In this document: piece by piece, positions 6,914 through 14,748 of the stretch
How positions within the stretch are numbered: position 1 is the stretch's first letter
How the letters are laid out: each line of letters starts with the position of its first letter
DNA from: Nocardioides kongjuensis
GTDB taxonomy: Bacteria > Actinomycetota > Actinomycetes > Propionibacteriales > Nocardioidaceae
Length of the DNA stretch: 64,000 nucleotides
Reading direction: 5' to 3'
Assembly (NCBI RefSeq): GCF_013409625.1
Contig: NZ_JACCBF010000001.1
Span: 4,033,001 to 4,097,000 of the forward strand
Notes under the pieces: generated by a model
Told to the model about the DNA's origin: nothing
What the model saw: only the letters and a program-made list of their open reading frames with translations
Databases searched by the model: none
Program-made: the position numbers and the translations under genes

Positions 6914-9466
6914 TCAGTCCTCGCGTCCGGGGCATGCCGCCGCGGCGCTGAGCGGGACCTCCCTCATCCCCTCCAGCGCATCGACCGCCCGCGAGCGTCC
7001 CAGGTTCCACTCCAGCCAGTCGTCGCCACCCACCTCCCGACCCGCGAGCGCGCACACCCGGTCGTTGCCGGTGAGCTCGGCGAGCGCGGGGACGGCGTCG
7101 TCGGACAGGCCGCGCAGGTAGAACCAGTCGACGCGGCCGGTGTCGTCGTACCGCGCCAGGTTGTGGCGGGCGATCCACGCGTCCGGGTTGACCAGGGCCA
7201 GGCCGAGCAGACCCACGACGCCACTCAGGAGCGCGAATCGCGCGAGCCACGCACCGCGGAGCCCGATCCCGCTGACGAGCACCGCGAGCACGAGCAGCCC
7301 CAGCCAGCCCTCGAAGACGTCGACGAGCAGGCGCAGGCGGGTGAAGCCGTAGGCCTCTTGGTAGACGTCCATCCGGTACAGCGCCGACGCGACCACGACG
7401 AGCGTCTCCGCGCACAGTGCGCCGAGGGCTACCCGCAGCCAGAGCCGGTCGGACGGGGTCTCGCGCGGGGCCTTGCGGGCGGCGACGGCGATCACGAGCA
7501 GGGTCAGGGCGGTGGCGACGGTGAGCTGGGCGAAGCCCTCGTGGACGTACTCGGCGTACGTCAGCCCGGTCGTCCGCTGCAGGTAGGCGTGCCCGCCGAA
7601 CACCACCGTCGCCTGGGCGACGAGGAAGACCGCGAAGACACCGACCACGACGAGGACGGGAGCGAGCCACTCGTAGCGGCGCGCCACCGACCGCGGGCCG
7701 GTCGTGCTGCGCTCGACGCGCGGCGGGTTGAGCGAGAGGTACGCCGCCGCGAGCACGGTGCCGCCGACGGCCACGGTCACGAAGGCCCGCAGCACGAACG
7801 TGTCGATCGTCAGGTCGGGCAGCAGCGCGTCGACCCACTCCGCGACGAGCGCGTCGGCGGAGGCGAAGAGCGCTCCGAAGACGACCAGCCCGAGCACCGA
7901 CCAGGCCAGGGTGCGCAGCACCGCGGCGCCGTGGCCGACGACCGGGACCGCGGCGATGGTCCGCCCGAGCCACGGCATCCCGCGCAGCCCCGCGACCGGC
8001 CACATCAGCCCCGACAGCAGGAACCCGCCGAGGCTGCGTCCGCGGGTCACGCCGATCACGCACACCCCGGCGCCGGCGAAGAGGCAGAGCACGACCACCC
8101 ACTCCGCATCGCGTACGACGGCGGTCGCGGCGAGCAGCACGCACAGCCCCGCGCAGGTGAGCGTGAACGGGTCGCGTCGCTGCCGGCTCGCACCGAGCAC
8201 CACCGACCCGGCGGCGAGCAGGACCAGGAACGTGCCGATGCCCAGGGCGCGCTCGGGCAGGACCAGGCCGCCGAGCAGGCCGGCGCCGACGGCGCCGAGC
8301 AGCAGGGCTGGGCGGGCCGGGACTCCGCGCTCGGGCCAGAAGCCACCGAGCAGGTCGTCGGTGATGGACGGCGGCGGGGACACCGGGGCCGGCGGGGGTG
8401 CGGTCGGAGTGGACACGGGTGCCTCCTGGCTCGACGGGATCGGTACGGCGCCCGGGCGGGCCGCGGGTTCGAGGGGCAGCTCGACCCGGACCCGGGCGCC
8501 CGTGGCGCCGCCCTCCGGGTCGAGGAAGCCGATGGTGCCGCCGTGCAGGTCGGTGACCCACCGGGCGATGGCGAGGCCGAGACCGGTGCCCCCGGTGCCG
8601 GCGGATGCGGCGAGGGTGCCGAACGGCTCGAAGACCCGCTCCCGGTCGGCCGCGGGGACACCGGCTCCGGAGTCGCGGACCTCGATCCGGTACCGCTCCC
8701 CCGCCACCTCGGCCCGCACCACGACCGTGCCGCCGGCAGGACTGTGCCGCGACGCGTTGTCGAGCAGGTTGGCGACGAGCTGGTGCAGTCGCGCCGGGTC
8801 GGCGGTGACGACGAGGTCGGGCGGGGCCACGCGCACGTCGTACGTCACGCCGCGGCCGAGCGCCTGCGCCTCGGCGACCGCATCTCTCAGCAGCTGGGCG
8901 AGCGGGACGGCCCGCGCCGCGAGCGGCGCCTTCCCGGCGTCGACACGGGCCAGGTCGAGCAGGTCCTCGACCAGGCTGCTCATCCGCTCCGCCTGGGTGA
9001 GGGCGGTGGCGAGCACCGCAGGGTCGTCGGGGACGACGCCGTCGACGACGTTCTCGAGCACCGCCCGCAGTCCGGCGAGCGGGGTGCGCAGCTCGTGGCT
9101 CACGTTGGCGACCAGGTCGCGGCGCTGCCGGTCGACGCCGGCGAGGTCGCGGGCCATCGTGTTGAACGCCCGGGCCAGCTCGCCGACCTCGTCACGTGCG
9201 GTGTCGGGCACCCGGACGGCGTAGTCGCCGGTCGCCATCCGCCGCGCGGCCTCGGTCATCTGCCGCAGCGGCGAGGTCATCCCGACCGCGAGCAGCTGGG
9301 TGAGGGCGAGCGCGAGACCGATGGTGACCGGGATCGTCAGCCAGGTGGGTACGCCGTCCGAGCGGCCGAGCGCGGCGACCAGCGCGGCCACGGTGGCGCT
9401 GGCCGCGACGAGCAGACCGAGCTTGACCTTGATCGAGCGGACGCCGACCAGCGGTTGGGGCGTCAC
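6914..9466 (-). CDS. Histidine kinase fused to a DUF4173 multi-pass membrane protein
   Basis: 850 aa. Residues 1-75 hold two membrane segments, followed by HAMP (PLRQMTEAARRMATGDYAVRV), HisKA with the phospho-His in VANVSHELRTPL, and HATPase_c (LVANLLDNASRHSP, GTGLGLAIARWV) to about 340. After a Pro-rich linker the C-terminal ~470 residues are a polytopic DUF4173 (DUF4153-like) domain with many hydrophobic helices, ending in a soluble acidic tail. The GTG at 9466 overlaps the regulator TGA (GTGA). At codon 351 an in-frame GTG is preceded by AGGAGG at 5-nt spacing, so the membrane half may also be made separately. What the membrane half senses or transports is unknown. Confidence 0.85.
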   Translation of the reverse strand: MTPQPLVGVRSIKVKLGLLVAASATVAALVAALGRSDGVPTWLTIPVTIGLALALTQLLAVGMTSPLRQMTEAARRMATGDYAVRVPDTARDEVGELARAFNTMARDLAGVDRQRRDLVANVSHELRTPLAGLRAVLENVVDGVVPDDPAVLATALTQAERMSSLVEDLLDLARVDAGKAPLAARAVPLAQLLRDAVAEAQALGRGVTYDVRVAPPDLVVTADPARLHQLVANLLDNASRHSPAGGTVVVRAEVAGERYRIEVRDSGAGVPAADRERVFEPFGTLAASAGTGGTGLGLAIARWVTDLHGGTIGFLDPEGGATGARVRVELPLEPAARPGAVPIPSSQEAPVSTPTAPPPAPVSPPPSITDDLLGGFWPERGVPARPALLLGAVGAGLLGGLVLPERALGIGTFLVLLAAGSVVLGASRQRRDPFTLTCAGLCVLLAATAVVRDAEWVVVLCLFAGAGVCVIGVTRGRSLGGFLLSGLMWPVAGLRGMPWLGRTIAAVPVVGHGAAVLRTLAWSVLGLVVFGALFASADALVAEWVDALLPDLTIDTFVLRAFVTVAVGGTVLAAAYLSLNPPRVERSTTGPRSVARRYEWLAPVLVVVGVFAVFLVAQATVVFGGHAYLQRTTGLTYAEYVHEGFAQLTVATALTLLVIAVAARKAPRETPSDRLWLRVALGALCAETLVVVASALYRMDVYQEAYGFTRLRLLVDVFEGWLGLLVLAVLVSGIGLRGAWLARFALLSGVVGLLGLALVNPDAWIARHNLARYDDTGRVDWFYLRGLSDDAVPALAELTGNDRVCALAGREVGGDDWLEWNLGRSRAVDALEGMREVPLSAAAACPGRED
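8414..8427 (-). promoter_or_regulatory. Internal ribosome-binding site and GTG inside the kinase-DUF4173 fusion gene
   Basis: AGGAGG at 8427..8422 is followed by CACCC and GTG at 8416..8414, then codons for S-T-P-T-A-P. The GTG is exactly 350 codons into the fusion, in frame, at the junction between the kinase and the DUF4173 half. This would allow a free membrane protein of about 500 residues, or it is a relic of two formerly separate genes. Confidence 0.6.
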
Positions 9467-10152
9467 GGCGCCGGCACCTCCAGCGCGTAGCCCACGCCGT
9501 GCGCGGTGCGGACCAGGTCGGCGCCGACCTTGGCGCGCAGGCCCTTCACATGGCTGTCGACGGTGCGGGTCCCGGTCGCGCCGTCCCACCCCCAGACCTC
9601 GGCGAGCAGCTTCTCGCGGGTGACGACCGCGCCGGGTGTCGCGGCCAGGCAGAGCAGCAGGTCGAACTCGGTCGGCGTCAGCCGCACCTCCTCCTCGCCA
9701 CGCCACACCCGCCGGGCCGGGGCGTCCACCCGCAGGTCGCCGAGCTCGAGCGCCTTCCGGCCGGCCAGCGAGGCCGCCCGGTCGACGCGGCGCAGCAGTG
9801 CCGCCACCCGGGCGACCAGCTCGCGCATCCGGAACGGCTTGGTCAGGTAGTCGTCCGCCCCGACCCCGAGCCCGACCAGCACGTCGGCCTCGTCCGCACG
9901 GGCGGTGAGCATCAGCACCGGCACCGGCCGGTCGGCCTGGATGCGGCGGCACACCTCGTGGCCGTCGTACCCGGGCAGCATCACGTCGAGCAGCACGAGG
10001 TCCGGCTCGTGCTCGTCGTGCGCCGCCACCGCACCGGGCCCGTCGAAGGCCCGCACGACGTCGTACCCCTCGGCCCGGAGGCGGTCGGCGAGCGCCTGGT
10101 TGATGACCGGGTCGTCCTCGACGACGAGGACCAGGCGGCGCACGCTCTCCAT
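9463..10152 (-). CDS. OmpR/PhoB-family response regulator
   Basis: 229 aa transcription regulator partnered with the downstream fused kinase. The receiver domain (5-120) has VVEDD, the phospho-acceptor Asp in LVLLDVMLPGYDG and the Lys in DDYLTKPF. A winged-helix output domain (135-225) includes LTPTEFDLLLCLA, RTVDSHVKGLRAKVG and the terminal GYAL. The ATG at 10152 follows TAGCCT (10165..10160) with only 7 nt between, including GGAGG. It is the first gene of a two-gene operon. Signal and targets are unknown. Confidence 0.92.
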   Translation of the reverse strand: MESVRRLVLVVEDDPVINQALADRLRAEGYDVVRAFDGPGAVAAHDEHEPDLVLLDVMLPGYDGHEVCRRIQADRPVPVLMLTARADEADVLVGLGVGADDYLTKPFRMRELVARVAALLRRVDRAASLAGRKALELGDLRVDAPARRVWRGEEEVRLTPTEFDLLLCLAATPGAVVTREKLLAEVWGWDGATGTRTVDSHVKGLRAKVGADLVRTAHGVGYALEVPAP

Positions 10153-10249
10153 GCCTCCGAGGCTACGAGCGTGGAGGGGCGGGAGGCGGGGACGACGTGT
10201 GCAGGTTCTGTGCAGATCGGCGCAGACCGGCGCGGATCGGGCAGGTCGA

Positions 10250-11473
10250 TCAGCGACGCGCGGCGATCTCGTCCTCGACGTACCGGTCCCCGGTGGCGTA
10301 GAGCCCGCACAGGTACAGCGGCACGCACAGGCCGAGCAGCAGGAGCACCGACGGCGTCCAGCTCCCGGTGGCGGCGTGCAGGGCGCCGATCCCGAACGGC
10401 CCGGCCGCGGCCATCAGGTAGCCCGCGGACTGGGTGAAGCCGGACAGCGCGGCGGTGCCCTCGGGGGTCCGGGCACGCAGCCCGATCAGGGTCAGCACCA
10501 GCGGGAAGGTGCTGCAGCCCGCGCCGATCGCCAGCGCCCACAGCCAGCCGAGCGGGCGGGGATCGGCGAGGAAGCCGAGGTAGCCGACCGGGTAGCAGGC
10601 GATGAGCGCGGTGAGCAGCCCGCGCTGGTCGCGGAACCGGCCGGCGAGGACCGGGATGAGCAGCGAGAGCGGGATGCTGGCACCGGTCACCACGCCGAGC
10701 AGGACGCCGGAGGCCTCGGCGGAGTAGCCGGCGTCGCGGCACATCTGCGCGAACCAGCCGAAGATCGCGTACGCCTGCAGCGACTGCAGCCCGAACGCAC
10801 CCACCATCGCCCACCCGAGCCGGGTGCGGGCGATCGCGCCGACGCCGAGGGAGCGGGTGCGGCGGCCCTCGTGGAGGTCGTGCCGGATCAACCCGATCCA
10901 CGGCAGCACCGCGATGCCTGCGGTCAGCGACCACGCGAGCAGGCCGCGGGTGTAGTCGACCTGGTCGCCGCCGCCCGTCGCGATCGGCACGCTCAGTGCC
11001 GACGACACGGTGAGGCCGACCGCCATCGACGTCGTGTAGACGGCCGTGAGCTGGCCGACCCGGTCGGGGAAGTGGAGCTTGACCAGCGAGGGCATCAGCA
11101 CGTTGGCGGTGGCGGCACCGGCGAGCGCGGTGAACGAGAGGACGAGGAACACCCAGCCCTGGTGGACGTGTCCGCGCGCCCACAGGCAGCCGGTGAGCAG
11201 CAGCAGCCCCAGCAGCGCGACCCGGTGCAGCCCGATCCACGACGCCAGCCGCGGCGCCAGCCCGCCGACGACGGCGAAGCAGATGACCGGGAGGGTGGTC
11301 AGGATCCCGGCCTGGGTGTCGCCCAGCGGCACCCCCGCGCGGATCTCCTCCAGCAGCGGGCCGACGCTGGACGCGGCCGGGCGCAGGTTGAACGCGAGGA
11401 CCACGATCCCGAGGACGACGAGCAGGCGCTGGAGGCGGGTGTCCTGGACGACGTCGTCGGTGATGGTGGTCAC
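10250..11473 (-). CDS. MFS transporter of the cyanate permease/NimT (CynX) type
   Basis: About 407 aa with twelve predicted membrane helices. The opening FNLRPAASSVGPLLEEIRAG and the loop GLAPRLASWIGLHRV resemble CynX/NimT-type MFS proteins, which export small organic acids or nitro-compounds; the substrate is not predictable. The GTG at 11473 (VTTITDD) is preferred over an upstream ATG at 11506, but neither has a good ribosome-binding site. A 13-bp palindrome (11491-11503) lies just upstream and may be an operator. It is codirectional with the DUF418 gene, whose stop is 55 bp upstream. Confidence 0.82.
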   Translation of the reverse strand: MTTITDDVVQDTRLQRLLVVLGIVVLAFNLRPAASSVGPLLEEIRAGVPLGDTQAGILTTLPVICFAVVGGLAPRLASWIGLHRVALLGLLLLTGCLWARGHVHQGWVFLVLSFTALAGAATANVLMPSLVKLHFPDRVGQLTAVYTTSMAVGLTVSSALSVPIATGGGDQVDYTRGLLAWSLTAGIAVLPWIGLIRHDLHEGRRTRSLGVGAIARTRLGWAMVGAFGLQSLQAYAIFGWFAQMCRDAGYSAEASGVLLGVVTGASIPLSLLIPVLAGRFRDQRGLLTALIACYPVGYLGFLADPRPLGWLWALAIGAGCSTFPLVLTLIGLRARTPEGTAALSGFTQSAGYLMAAAGPFGIGALHAATGSWTPSVLLLLGLCVPLYLCGLYATGDRYVEDEIAARR

Positions 11474-11490
11474 GGAGCCATGGAACACCA

Positions 11491-11503
11491 GACATCCGAT
11501 GTC
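11491..11503. promoter_or_regulatory. Palindromic candidate operator (GACATC-C-GATGTC)
   Basis: Perfect 6-bp arms around one base, in the 55-bp gap ahead of the MFS gene. The form resembles sites bound by small dimeric repressors such as GntR/FadR types, but no such regulator is encoded next to it. Confidence 0.4.
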
Positions 11504-11528
11504 CATTCCGCCGGGTTCGGCGCGTGCT

Positions 11529-12701
11529 TCAGGTGCGGTACGTCGCCCGCCGCACCAGCACCTCGAACGGACCGCGGCGCCCGCGCCGCCCCAGCTCGGC
11601 CGCGAGGAGCACCGACCCGGCCCAGGTGGTGATCGCGAGCAGGGCCGTCGCGGTGACGGTGAGGGTGCCCGCGAGCCCGAGCAGGTAGGGCGTGAACACG
11701 ACCGCCCACACCACCGACTGCGCGAGGTAGCAGGTCATGGAGCGCTGCCCGGTCGCGGCGAGGGCGTCGATCACCCGGCCCGGCCGGCCCTCGACCACGC
11801 TCTCGAGCCGGCGCGCGGCGAGCGTGACGAGGGCGGCGTACCCCAGCCCACCGAGCACCCCCGTGGCGTCGTGCAACGGTCCGACCACGTCGAGCACGCC
11901 GGCGGACGGGACCGCGATGACGCCGGCCAGCGCCAGCGCGACCGGCTGCGCGCCGAGCACCGCCACCGTGATGCCGGCGGCGGCGACCGTCACGAGCAGC
12001 CGCCGGTAGCGCTCGGGCTGCTCGAGCACCCGCCGACGACCGGCCCACAGGCCGAGCAGGTAGGGACAGGCGAACCCGATCGGCCCGAGCAGTGCGATGA
12101 ACGCCAGCACCGGTGGACGCTCGGCGAGCTGGGTCGCGAGGTCGGGCGGCAGCATCACGGTCCCCGGCGGGTCGGTGCTGACCGACAGCGAGTCCGCGGA
12201 CGGCAGGGCGCTCAGCGCCAGGAACAGGCCGGCGACGACCAGCAGCCACCGGTCCGACCAGCGCACCGCCCAGGCGCCGACGATCAGCAGGACGCCGTAC
12301 ATCGCGAGGATGTCGCCCGCGAACAGCAGCAGCCCGTGGACCACGCCGACCGCGAGCAGCACGCCGGCCCGGCGCCACAGCAGGTGGCGCACCTCGCGCG
12401 GGGTGGCGCCCGCCTCGCTCTGGCGGCGCACGATGTGCGCCACGCCGTAGCCGAACAGGAAGCCGAACATCGGGAACGCCCGGCCGTCGACGAAGGTCGC
12501 GATCACCCACGTGACCGCGCGGTCGACGCCCGAGCCGTCGAGCGGGAACCCGCCGCGGATCTCGGCACCGGCCGTCGTACCCGTCAGGAAGTAGTGGGAG
12601 TTGGCGAGCGCGATGAACAGCAGCATGCAACCGCGGGCCAGGTCGGGTCCGAGCGCCCGCGCGGACAGGGCGACGGGGCCTGCGCTGGTCGTGGAGCTCA
12701 C
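11529..12701 (-). CDS. DUF418-family multi-pass membrane protein
   Basis: About 390 aa. The family layout is recognisable: an early LARGCMLLFIALANSHYF segment, then FPMFGFLFGYGVA, several hydrophobic helices, and the conserved C-terminal block GQRSMTCYLAQSVVWAVVF. DUF418 proteins are YeiB-like inner-membrane proteins, probably acyltransferase or transport related; their function is unproven. The GTG at 12701 (VSSTTSAGP) was chosen because it leaves a short polar N-terminus before the first helix. The 117 bp between it and the next gene hold GC-rich imperfect repeats (around 12770-12795) but no gene I can support. Confidence 0.82.
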   Translation of the reverse strand: MSSTTSAGPVALSARALGPDLARGCMLLFIALANSHYFLTGTTAGAEIRGGFPLDGSGVDRAVTWVIATFVDGRAFPMFGFLFGYGVAHIVRRQSEAGATPREVRHLLWRRAGVLLAVGVVHGLLLFAGDILAMYGVLLIVGAWAVRWSDRWLLVVAGLFLALSALPSADSLSVSTDPPGTVMLPPDLATQLAERPPVLAFIALLGPIGFACPYLLGLWAGRRRVLEQPERYRRLLVTVAAAGITVAVLGAQPVALALAGVIAVPSAGVLDVVGPLHDATGVLGGLGYAALVTLAARRLESVVEGRPGRVIDALAATGQRSMTCYLAQSVVWAVVFTPYLLGLAGTLTVTATALLAITTWAGSVLLAAELGRRGRRGPFEVLVRRATYRT

Positions 12702-12850
12702 CGCGCCAGTCAAGCCGCGCCGGCACGCGGCCACATCGGACCGCGGTCGGCGCCGCCCCCTACTTCGGTCGGTGCACCTGCGCAGGCACCTGCGGTCGGC
12801 CGCCTACCTCGACGAGGCCGCGCGCGCCGCCCTCGACCTCACCGACGCGC

Positions 12851-13408
12851 TCAGCCGAGGTCGGGCGGCGTCGTCTCCGTGAGCCGGGGATCGGGATCGC
12901 CCGACGCCATGCCCAGCGCGCCCGCCACCACCCGCCCGAGGGTGAGCAGGTCGCCGGGCCTGCGCTTGTCGAGCCCGGCGACCAGCTGCTTGAGGATCGT
13001 CAGCTGGTCGAAGTAGATCCGCTCCGCCACGAGGTTCTCGTCCTCGTCGAAGACGAAGTACGCCGTCATCCGGGTCCGGTGCGCCGACCCGGTCGGCGGC
13101 ATCCTCCCGAGCGGACCGAGGTGCGTCCCGGTCAGCCAGAACTCCACGACCACCGCGTCGTGGGTGTGCCGCAGCGCGATGATCTCGTGGTCCTGGTCGG
13201 GGAACGCGACCCGGGTGTCGTGGTAGTAGCCGCGCACCTCGTCGTCGCCGTCGTGCACCGTCATCGAGGCGACCAGCTCGTAGTGCGGGTGCGGGAAGGT
13301 CGACAGCGTGGCGTCCCAGTCCTGACGCACCTCGTCGTGGAAGTGGTCGAGCACCAGCTTCTCGCGGGCCTCGAGGACCTCGGCCGGCGGCAGCGTGAAG
13401 CGGGACAT
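12851..13408 (-). CDS. SnoaL-like (NTF2-fold) nuclear-transport-factor-2-family protein
   Basis: 185 aa soluble protein with an NTF2/SnoaL cone-fold pattern: VLDHFHDEVRQDWDATLSTFPHPHYE, then GYYHDTRVAFPDQDHEIIALRH and VVVEFWLTGTHLG, typical of ester-cyclase-like or hydratase-like members. Catalytic chemistry cannot be assigned. The ATG at 13408 has AGGAG 7-8 nt upstream. It starts 23 bp after a ferredoxin-like gene and is probably cotranscribed with it. Confidence 0.75.
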   Translation of the reverse strand: MSRFTLPPAEVLEAREKLVLDHFHDEVRQDWDATLSTFPHPHYELVASMTVHDGDDEVRGYYHDTRVAFPDQDHEIIALRHTHDAVVVEFWLTGTHLGPLGRMPPTGSAHRTRMTAYFVFDEDENLVAERIYFDQLTILKQLVAGLDKRRPGDLLTLGRVVAGALGMASGDPDPRLTETTPPDLG

Positions 13409-13431
13409 CGGCGACTCCTGGCGTCCGGTCG

Positions 13432-13683
13432 TCACTCGGCGGGCGCCGTGCGCACCCGGCCGTCGTCGGTGCGGTAGCCCAGGGCGAAGCTCGGGCACCG
13501 GTCCACGACCGCCACGATCTCGTCCGCGCTCGCGCGGCTCGGGTCGATCCACGGCCGGGCGTCGCGGTCGAAGACCGCCGGCAACCCGCGGACACACTCG
13601 GTCGCGTGCCGGCAGCGACCCGGCTCCCAGGTCACGACGATCCCGTCGCCGGCGTACTCGCGGATGGTCTCGCGGGGCTCCAC
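13432..13683 (-). CDS. Small divergent 4Fe-4S mono-cluster protein (Fer4_19/YjdI-like)
   Basis: 83 aa. The pattern TWEPGRCRHATECVRGLPAVFD, then RPWIDPSRASADEIVAVVDRCPSFAL matches the divergent mono-cluster ferredoxin family. Only three Cys are clear (GRCRH, TECVRG, DRCPS), so cluster type is uncertain. It is expected to be a cytoplasmic electron carrier or iron-sulfur helper. The GTG start at 13683 lacks a strong Shine-Dalgarno sequence. The gene is divergent from the DoxX-like gene, sharing a 43-bp promoter region. Confidence 0.75.
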   Translation of the reverse strand: MEPRETIREYAGDGIVVTWEPGRCRHATECVRGLPAVFDRDARPWIDPSRASADEIVAVVDRCPSFALGYRTDDGRVRTAPAE

Positions 13684-13713
13684 GCCGTCAGCGTACGCCG
13701 GGGGGCGACACCC

Positions 13714-13719
13714 TAGGCT
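13714..13719 (+). promoter_or_regulatory. Leaderless -10 box of the DoxX-like gene
   Basis: TAGGCT is 7 nt ahead of the GTG at 13727 with no ribosome-binding site between, consistent with a leaderless transcript. Confidence 0.5.
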
Positions 13720-13726
13720 CGCCCGC

Positions 13727-14104
13727 GTGAACCTCGTCGTGTGGATCGTGACCGGGCTGCTGGCCGCACTGTTCTTGATGTCCGGCTCGATGAAGCTGGC
13801 CAAGTCGAAGGAGCAGATCCTCGCCGACCCGCGGATGGGCTGGGCCGAGACGATGCCCGCCGGCCTGATCAAGGTGATCGGCGCGAGCGAGGTGCTCGGT
13901 GCGCTCGGCCTCGTGCTGCCCGGCGCCCTCGAGGTCGCGACGGTGCTGGTCCCGGCGGCCGCGATCGGCCTCGCCGTGATCATGGCGCTCGCCGTCGTCA
14001 CCCACCTGCGCCGCGGCGAGCGGCAGACCGCGCTGTTCAACGCCTTCCTGCTCGCCCTCGCCGTGTTCGTCGCCGTCGAGCGGATCGGCCCGCAGGCCTT
14101 CTGA
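13727..14104 (+). CDS. DoxX-like small integral membrane protein
   Basis: 125 aa with four predicted membrane helices. The N-terminal LLAALFLMSGSMKLAKSKEQ followed by a helix rich in Gly/Ala (VIGASEVLGALGLVLPG) is characteristic of DoxX_2-type proteins. Members are linked to redox or quinone-associated membrane functions; the specific role here is unknown. Start GTG at 13727, apparently leaderless. It converges on the CAP-domain gene, whose stop is 5 bp away. Confidence 0.8.
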   Translation: MNLVVWIVTGLLAALFLMSGSMKLAKSKEQILADPRMGWAETMPAGLIKVIGASEVLGALGLVLPGALEVATVLVPAAAIGLAVIMALAVVTHLRRGERQTALFNAFLLALAVFVAVERIGPQAF

Positions 14105-14109
14105 CGCTG

Positions 14110-14598
14110 CTACGGCGCGCGGAGGATCACGCTGACGAACACCATGCCGTCGTCGTCGCGCCAGGCTCCCACAGCCGCCTGGCGGTACGACGGCCGCACG
14201 ATCACCTCGTGGTGCGAGGGCGAGTCCATCCACGCACGCACGACGGCGGCCGGGTCCCGGAAGCCCTTGCCGCGGGCGATGATCTCGCCGACCCGGCGCC
14301 CGCCGCAGTGGTCGAAGACCTTGCCCAGCCCGGGGTAGTGCACCATCTCGTCGCGCACGGCCATCCGCCGCGACCGGGCCTCGGCGACGTCGTCGACGCA
14401 GGCCGAGGCGGTCAACCCGGACAGGTCGCGTCGTACCCGGCGCCGCTCGATCGCCTGCAGCACGGCCGTCTCGTAGGCATCACCCATCGGTCGCACGACC
14501 CGCTCGGGCGCGGAGGCCGCGACCCCCGCCGGGCCGGCCACGACGAGCGCGCTCGTCACCACGAGCAGCGCGAGGGCCGCGCGGACCAGGGCATGCAT
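14110..14598 (-). CDS. Secreted CAP/SCP-domain protein
   Basis: 162 aa. An N-terminal signal peptide (ALVRAALALLVVTSALVVAGPAG, cut after about residue 28) precedes a CAP domain: EIIARGKGFRDPAAVVRAWMDSPSHHEVIV is the conserved core of YkwD-like proteins. The ATG at 14598 has GGAGG 8 nt upstream. Bacterial CAP proteins are extracellular and of unknown biochemical activity. Two Cys (TASACVDD, FDHCGG) could form a disulfide. Confidence 0.85.
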   Translation of the reverse strand: MHALVRAALALLVVTSALVVAGPAGVAASAPERVVRPMGDAYETAVLQAIERRRVRRDLSGLTASACVDDVAEARSRRMAVRDEMVHYPGLGKVFDHCGGRRVGEIIARGKGFRDPAAVVRAWMDSPSHHEVIVRPSYRQAAVGAWRDDDGMVFVSVILRAP

Positions 14599-14748
14599 GG
14601 GGGACACCTCCGAGCCGGTGTGATCCCTCAACGCTGGTGCCGGAGCGGCGTCGCCGTCAACCGTGGGTCCACGGGGGCGTCGGGCGAGACGACGGTGAGA
14701 TGCTGGTCAGGTTGATCCTCACGGGGCGTCCTCCGGGTCGGTCGGGGG

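Noticed and set aside
6518..9490. A 990-codon plus-strand open frame opposite the kinase-DUF4173 gene
   Set aside because: It is antisense to a well-supported gene, has no recognisable domains and a typical GC-rich shadow composition (runs of R, G, Q, H).
12735..12850. A small plus-strand gene upstream of the SnoaL-like gene
   Set aside because: No start with a ribosome-binding site and no recognisable product; the stretch is GC-rich promoter sequence with imperfect repeats.
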